The translations under genes were made by a program, and so were the position numbers. From positions 558,001-622,000 of the forward strand of contig NZ_AP014836.1 of assembly GCF_002356115.1 (NCBI RefSeq): a stretch of DNA of 64,000 bases. Reading direction: 5' to 3'. Source of the DNA: Candidatus Nitrosoglobus terrae. Its GTDB lineage: Bacteria > Pseudomonadota > Gammaproteobacteria > Nitrosococcales > Nitrosococcaceae. Below the pieces are notes generated by a model. It saw nothing but the letters and a program-made list of their open reading frames with translations. It was not told the DNA's origin and ran no database searches. Below, piece by piece: positions 60,859 through 64,000 of the stretch (position 1 is its first letter; each line of letters begins with the position of its first letter).

Positions 60859-60877
60859 AGTGACGTACTACGTCACT
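60859..60877. promoter_or_regulatory. 19-bp perfect palindrome, candidate operator
   Basis: AGTGACGTA-C-TACGTCACT reads the same on both strands, with a single central base. An additional half site, GTCACT, begins at 60891, 19 bases after the corresponding arm begins, close to two helical turns. It lies about 175 bases upstream of the expected start of pilin transcription, in the range used by enhancer-binding activators. The bound protein is unknown; PilR sites in Pseudomonas are not described as this palindrome. Confidence 0.6.
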
Positions 60878-60975
60878 ATGGCCCTTGAAGGTCACTGCAA
60901 ACAAATTTTAGTTCGCTGTTAACGTCTCCCCTTTGTTTCATCGTTGTTAATTGCTTGACGTTTTGCCCTCAATAC

Positions 60976-60991
60976 TGTGATCAAATTCACA
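60976..60991. promoter_or_regulatory. CRP/Vfr-type binding site
   Basis: TGTGA-TCAAAT-TCACA matches the CRP consensus TGTGA-N6-TCACA exactly. It is centred about 68 bases upstream of the start expected from the sigma-54-type promoter. A CRP- or Vfr-like protein would be the natural ligand; that protein is not in this window. Confidence 0.65.
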
Positions 60992-61025
60992 AAATAACCC
61001 CATTTCTGCTCGTTCATCTCAATGA

Positions 61026-61041
61026 TGGCATTGGGATTGCT
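61026..61041 (+). promoter_or_regulatory. sigma-54 promoter of the first pilin gene
   Basis: TGGCAT-TGGGA-TTGCT fits the consensus TGGCAC-N5-TTGCW, with GG at 61027-61028 and GC at 61039-61040, the required 10-base spacing. Transcription would begin near 61052, leaving a leader of about 90 bases before the pilin ATG. The upstream PilR-like activator is the expected partner. Confidence 0.8.
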
Positions 61042-61141
61042 TTATATAAAAGCATAGGCAGTTGAGCAAAAACATTCACTGTCTGTTGAAAATTAAATTT
61101 TTATCCACGTTATATTTATGATGTAAACGGAGTGAACAATA

Positions 61142-61624
61142 ATGATGAAACAACAAGGTTTTACTTTAATTGAATTAATGATTGCCGTGGCCATTGTGGG
61201 CGTGTTAGCGGCGGTGGCTATTCCCCAATACCAGACTTATGTTGCCAAAACTCAGGTGACTCGCGCTATTTCCGAGTCTAGCGCCCTGAAAACTGTGGTT
61301 GAGGATTGTCTTAACAATGGTATTCCTGACGGGCAATGCGATCCAGCTGGAAGCCCTTCTGATATTCTTAAAGGCTCTACCCAAGGATCTGAGGTCGCGG
61401 TTCAGGGTTCTGGATTTCCACAAGTTACAATAGGAGCTAAAGGAGCTGATAGCACTATTATAGCCACGCTCAGTGCCCAGGACGGTGGCCATGCAGCAAC
61501 GGCTATCGACGGGGATACAGTGACTTTAACTCGTGATGGTACTACTGGTGCTTGGAAATGTATTTATAGTGGAGCTGCTAAATACAGCCCAGCTAGCTGC
61601 CCTGGCACTGCTGCTGGTGGTTAA
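61142..61624 (+). CDS. pilA: type IV pilin (PilA-like major pilin)
   Basis: A 160-residue prepilin with a short leader MMKQQG and cleavage before Phe7 in G/FTLIELMIAVAIVGVLAAVA, including the conserved Glu at mature position 5. The N-terminal helix continues to about residue 55. Two cysteines in VEDCLNNGIPDGQC and two near the C-terminus (KCIYSG, ASCPGT) could form disulfides, the latter the D-region loop. A GGAG ribosome-binding site lies 9 bases upstream of the ATG. Expression is probably sigma-54 and PilR dependent. A terminator follows 23 bases after the stop. Confidence 0.93.
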   Translation: MMKQQGFTLIELMIAVAIVGVLAAVAIPQYQTYVAKTQVTRAISESSALKTVVEDCLNNGIPDGQCDPAGSPSDILKGSTQGSEVAVQGSGFPQVTIGAKGADSTIIATLSAQDGGHAATAIDGDTVTLTRDGTTGAWKCIYSGAAKYSPASCPGTAAGG

Positions 61625-61647
61625 TACCTAAAGGGTATCTTTCATTC

Positions 61648-61682
61648 AAAGCCATGCTCTATTTACTGGAGCGTGGCTTTTT
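61648..61682 (+). terminator. rho-independent terminator between the two pilin genes
   Basis: AAAGCCATGCTC (61648-61659) pairs with GAGCGTGGCTTT (61669-61680), 12 pairs with one G-T wobble, over a 9-base loop, and the right arm runs into a short T run. It would end most transcripts from the first pilin gene, so the second may be expressed at a lower level by read-through or from its own promoter. Confidence 0.75.
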
Positions 61683-61722
61683 AGGTTTTACCGTCTTCAG
61701 TACGCTGGAGTTTACATACAAC

Positions 61723-62208
61723 ATGAACCATATCCAACAGGGTTTTACCTTAATTGAACTGCTGGTAGGGGTCGCTATTTTAGGGGTGATTACCGCCACG
61801 GCTGTCCCTTGGTATCGTACTTATCTTCCCCGAACCCAAGTGGCAAGGGCGATTGTGGAGCTGAGCGAGCAGAAGGGGGTAGTAGAACAGTGTTTAGGGG
61901 CGGGTTTGCTGAATGTGGGCGCTGGTCTAGGCGCTTGTGATCCCACGGCCATGATTTCCGATATCTTGGCTGGTAATCCTCCTCAAGGATCAACCGTGGC
62001 CCCACAAGGAGCGGTGGGCGGGTTTCCCATTATTTCCAGCCCTTTGCAAGAAAATGGCACCACTATTCAAGCTGAATTTGGCAACCAAGCTTCCCCATTT
62101 ATTCAAGGTAAAACCCTCACTTTCACTCGATCTCAAGGGGGTACATGGCGCTGTCGCTTTAGCGGAGATTCTACATACGCGCCGACTAATTGCCCAGCGG
62201 AGCCGTAA
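61723..62208 (+). CDS. second type IV pilin-like protein
   Basis: A 161-residue prepilin starting at the ATG at 61723: leader MNHIQQG, then G/FTLIELLVGVAILGVITATA with Glu at mature position 5. The frame is open upstream to 61654, but that stretch lacks pilin character. It resembles the first pilin in architecture: VEQCLGAGLLNVGAGLGACDP, SDILAGN and a C-terminal TWRCRFSG...TNCP cysteine pair. The globular part is otherwise divergent. It may be a minor pilin or a silent or alternative subunit. It lies 41 bases after a strong terminator and no clear sigma-54 promoter or ribosome-binding site was seen just upstream. Confidence 0.85.
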   Translation: MNHIQQGFTLIELLVGVAILGVITATAVPWYRTYLPRTQVARAIVELSEQKGVVEQCLGAGLLNVGAGLGACDPTAMISDILAGNPPQGSTVAPQGAVGGFPIISSPLQENGTTIQAEFGNQASPFIQGKTLTFTRSQGGTWRCRFSGDSTYAPTNCPAEP

Positions 62209-62226
62209 TCTAGGGTGGCTATAGCG

Positions 62227-62670
62227 CTAGCTCTCAGGATAAAATTCCTCATCTAGGATTTGTTCTAAACTCCAACCGGTGTGCTCAAAGGCAGGAGGGA
62301 AAGCGCTTTTAGCTAAATGCGTCGTCTCCCATGCCGCTTGAGGTACAGCAGCTAAATAAGCCTCTAGTATCGTCTCACCTAATTTTGGCTTAAGGCTTGG
62401 ATTAGCTTTGAGAACTTGGCTAGCCCTAATCCGCTGCTCATCAATGGTTAACCGCCAACTATTGCTCCGCCGTTTGGGTTGGTATTGCCATTTGAGTAGG
62501 TGAGATAGAGTAATAATCAAACGGTTTTTTAGCTCATGGCGTTCACTTCTGCCCATCTCTTCCAATTCCTCGGCAATTTGATTCATATCCACCTCGTGAA
62601 ATTTTCCTTGCCGTAGTTTTTCTGCGGTTTCGTGAGTCCAAGCGTAGTAATCGGTGTCATGGGTGCTCAT
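62227..62670 (-). CDS. DUF29 family protein, copy 1
   Basis: A 147-residue protein of the DUF29 family: MSTHDTDYYAWTHETAEKL at the start, then MNQIAEELEEMGRSERHELK, the core HLLKWQYQPKRRSNSW and the C-terminal block with NPSLKPKL and EQILDEEFYPES. The family is abundant in cyanobacteria and in some gammaproteobacteria and has no assigned function. The ATG at 62670 is chosen because all copies begin MST.DTDYYAW-like; an upstream alternative adds five residues. Convergent with the second pilin gene, 18 bases away. First of four copies in tandem. Confidence 0.9.
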   Translation of the reverse strand: MSTHDTDYYAWTHETAEKLRQGKFHEVDMNQIAEELEEMGRSERHELKNRLIITLSHLLKWQYQPKRRSNSWRLTIDEQRIRASQVLKANPSLKPKLGETILEAYLAAVPQAAWETTHLAKSAFPPAFEHTGWSLEQILDEEFYPES

Positions 62671-62707
62671 GGTGTCATCTCCCAATGTCAGATTTGGGTA
62701 GGCGGGG

Positions 62708-63130
62708 TTAGTCTTGAGGATAAAACGCCTTATCTAATACTTGTTCCACTGTCCAGCCGGTGTGTTCAAAGGCGGCTAGGAATCTGTTTAGATCTAAATT
62801 TGTTTCAGCATAAGATTCCAATATAGTCGCTTCTAATTCTGGCTTAAGGCTTGGATTTTTCTTTATCAGCTTTCGGATTCGTGATCTCTGCTCAACGATG
62901 GTTCCACGCCAACTATTGCTACGGAAATCAGGCCGATATTGCCACTTAAGCAAGTGAGCGATGAGTACAATTAATCGTAATCGGTTCTCCAATTGCTCTA
63001 ATTGGTTTTTCCCCATATCTTCAATTTCTTCAATAATCACCCCCATATCTACCTCAGTAAATCGACCTTGTCTTAGAAGCTTAGCAGTTTCTTGAGTCCA
63101 ACCGTAAAAATCAGTCTTATAGGTGCTCAT
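62708..63130 (-). CDS. DUF29 family protein, copy 2 (divergent)
   Basis: A 140-residue DUF29 protein, the most divergent of the array: MSTYKTDFYGWTQETAKLL, then IIEEIEDMGKNQLEQLENRL, core HLLKWQYRPDFRSNSWRGTI and tail WTVEQVLDKAFYPQD. It is about seven residues shorter than the other copies between the NPSLKPEL block and the tail. The ATG at 63130 is preferred by comparison with the other copies. It lies 37 bases upstream of copy 1 and 36 bases downstream of copy 3, on the same strand. Confidence 0.88.
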   Translation of the reverse strand: MSTYKTDFYGWTQETAKLLRQGRFTEVDMGVIIEEIEDMGKNQLEQLENRLRLIVLIAHLLKWQYRPDFRSNSWRGTIVEQRSRIRKLIKKNPSLKPELEATILESYAETNLDLNRFLAAFEHTGWTVEQVLDKAFYPQD

Positions 63131-63166
63131 GATTTCTTCTCTCAAGGGTTTAGGGGTCGGCGGGGG

Positions 63167-63607
63167 TTAATCTTCAGGGTAAAAGATCTCATCTAACACC
63201 TGTTCTATCATCCAGTTTGTTTGCTCAAAGGCAGCAGGAAAGGTTTCTTCAGTGAGATTAGTTTCTCGGGCAGCCTGCATCAAGGCTGGGATATAGGCTT
63301 CTAAAACAGCCTCGCTTAGTTTAGGTTTAAGACTTGGATTTTTTCTAAGTACCCGTTTAACCCGAAATCGCTGCTCTTTAATGGTTAATCGCCAGCTATT
63401 GCCTCTGCGATCAGGTTGATATTGCCATTTGAGTAGGTGGGCTAAAATAATAATCAAACGGTTTTCAAGCTCACCTAGTTCACTTCTGCCCATCTCTTCC
63501 AGCTCCTCAGCAATTTGATTCATATCCACCTCGTTAAATTTCTCTTGGCGTAGTTTGGCTGCGGTTTCATAGGTCCAGGCGTAGTAGTCCGTGTTATAAG
63601 TGCTCAT
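63167..63607 (-). CDS. DUF29 family protein, copy 3
   Basis: A 146-residue DUF29 protein: MSTYNTDYYAWTYETAAKL, MNQIAEELEEMGRSELGELE, HLLKWQYQPDRRGNSWRLTI, NPSLKPKL and VLDEIFYPED. It is close to copies 1 and 4; long stretches of its nucleotide sequence are identical or nearly identical to copy 4, for example around 63480-63530 and 63395-63440, so these copies look like recent duplicates. Confidence 0.9.
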   Translation of the reverse strand: MSTYNTDYYAWTYETAAKLRQEKFNEVDMNQIAEELEEMGRSELGELENRLIIILAHLLKWQYQPDRRGNSWRLTIKEQRFRVKRVLRKNPSLKPKLSEAVLEAYIPALMQAARETNLTEETFPAAFEQTNWMIEQVLDEIFYPED

Positions 63608-63656
63608 GGGTTAACCTCTCAGGGGCTGAAGAATAAAAATCCAATGTAATGGGGCG

Positions 63657-64000
63657 TTAGCTTTCAGGATAAAACTCATCATCTAGCACTTGTTCTACCA
63701 TCCAGTTTGTTTGTTCAAAAGTAGGGGGGAAAGTATTTTTAGCTAAATGAGTTTCTCTAGCAGCTTGTGGTATGGCAATAAGGTAAGCTTCTGATGCTGA
63801 CTCAGCCAATTTAGGCTTAAGACTTGGGTTTTGTTTAAGTACCCGCCTAATTCTAACTCTCTGTTCGTCAATAGTCAGTCTCCAGCTATTGCCTCTGCGA
63901 TCAGGTTGGTATTGCCATTTGAGCAGATGAGCCAATAATACGGCGAGGCGGTTTTCAAGTTCATGGCGTTCACTTCTGCCCATCTCTTCCAGCTCCTCAG
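63657..64000 (-). CDS. DUF29 family protein, copy 4, cut by window edge
   Basis: The C-terminal part of another DUF29 protein; the frame is open to the right edge (EELEEMGRSERHELENRL onward), so the N-terminus lies outside the window. It carries HLLKWQYQPDRRGNSWRLTI, NPSLKPKL and the tail VLDDEFYPES. It lies 49 bases upstream of copy 3 on the same strand. More copies may follow beyond the edge. Confidence 0.88.
   Translation of the reverse strand, partial: EELEEMGRSERHELENRLAVLLAHLLKWQYQPDRRGNSWRLTIDEQRVRIRRVLKQNPSLKPKLAESASEAYLIAIPQAARETHLAKNTFPPTFEQTNWMVEQVLDDEFYPES

Larger units (their letters stand above)
60688..61141. other. 454-base regulatory region ahead of the first pilin gene
   Basis: No gene is present here. 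The region contains, from left to right, a 19-bp perfect palindrome (60859-60877) with a further GTCACT half site at 60891-60896, an exact CRP-type site (60976-60991), a sigma-54-type promoter (61026-61041) and an AGTG/GGAG ribosome-binding region before the pilin ATG. This is a compact, layered regulatory region; the binding proteins are inferred. Confidence 0.7.

Noticed and set aside
61654-61722. Upstream extension of the second pilin frame
   Set aside because: The added residues cover the preceding terminator and would bury the prepilin leader, which must be short and N-terminal.

Overview
The window reads as a chromosomal segment of an AT-rich gammaproteobacterium. It is densely packed with housekeeping genes in operons typical of that class: leuS-lptE-holA-proA-nadD-rsfS-rlmH-maf-rng-yhdP, mltB-rlpA-dac-dat-lipB-lipA, the efp/epmA/epmB module, sucCD-glnB, and typA followed by pilSR. 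Tandem DUF29 genes and the overall gene order recall Nitrosococcus-type Chromatiales. That placement is inference from gene content only; no rRNA or tRNA gene was seen that could test it.

Layout. 1-952 holds the N-terminal part of a DUF262 (GmrS/ParB-like nuclease) gene running off the left edge. 1.1-7.3 kb carries comEC, a DUF2062 gene, a lipoprotein-export operon (rpiA, one LolC/E permease, DUF2853, lolD). 7.4-24.2 kb is a rightward run: ilvA, leuS to yhdP, a nitrilase-type amidase, and an MnmA/ThiI-like PP-loop protein paired with a TusA-like sulfur carrier. 24.2-26.9 kb holds glnA, a small secreted helical protein and a DUF4124 protein. 26.9-38.4 kb is leftward: mutM, DUF4340, a GldG/GldF/GldA-like ABC system, rpmG, rpmB, an EEP-family phosphatase/nuclease, two nucleotide-sugar enzymes, gatA and gatC. 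38.7-45.4 kb is rightward: mltB, rlpA, a D,D-carboxypeptidase, a D-amino-acid transaminase, lipB, lipA and citrate synthase. 45.4-52.1 kb has the EF-P module, dtd, an aminopeptidase, sucCD and glnB. 52.2-55.6 kb contains bamD, a decayed L,D-transpeptidase, a small Lpp/OprI-like lipoprotein and a suhB-type gene. 55.6-62.2 kb carries typA, a PP0621-family gene, pilS-like and pilR-like regulators, and two type IV pilin genes. 62.2-64 kb is a tandem DUF29 array, the last copy cut by the window edge.

The points that stand out are: (a) the L,D-transpeptidase pseudogene next to an intact lipoprotein that ends in lysine; (b) the region ahead of the first pilin gene, which holds a near-consensus sigma-54 promoter, an exact CRP-type TGTGA-N6-TCACA site and a 19-bp perfect palindrome downstream of a PilSR-type two-component system; (c) the DUF29 array; (d) the PP-loop/TusA sulfur-transfer pair; (e) gatCA without an adjacent gatB; and (f) a DUF2853 gene inside the lol operon. 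No CRISPR array, intact insertion sequence, prophage or rRNA/tRNA gene was found. I did not find a clearly new multi-gene system; the candidates above are the best leads.
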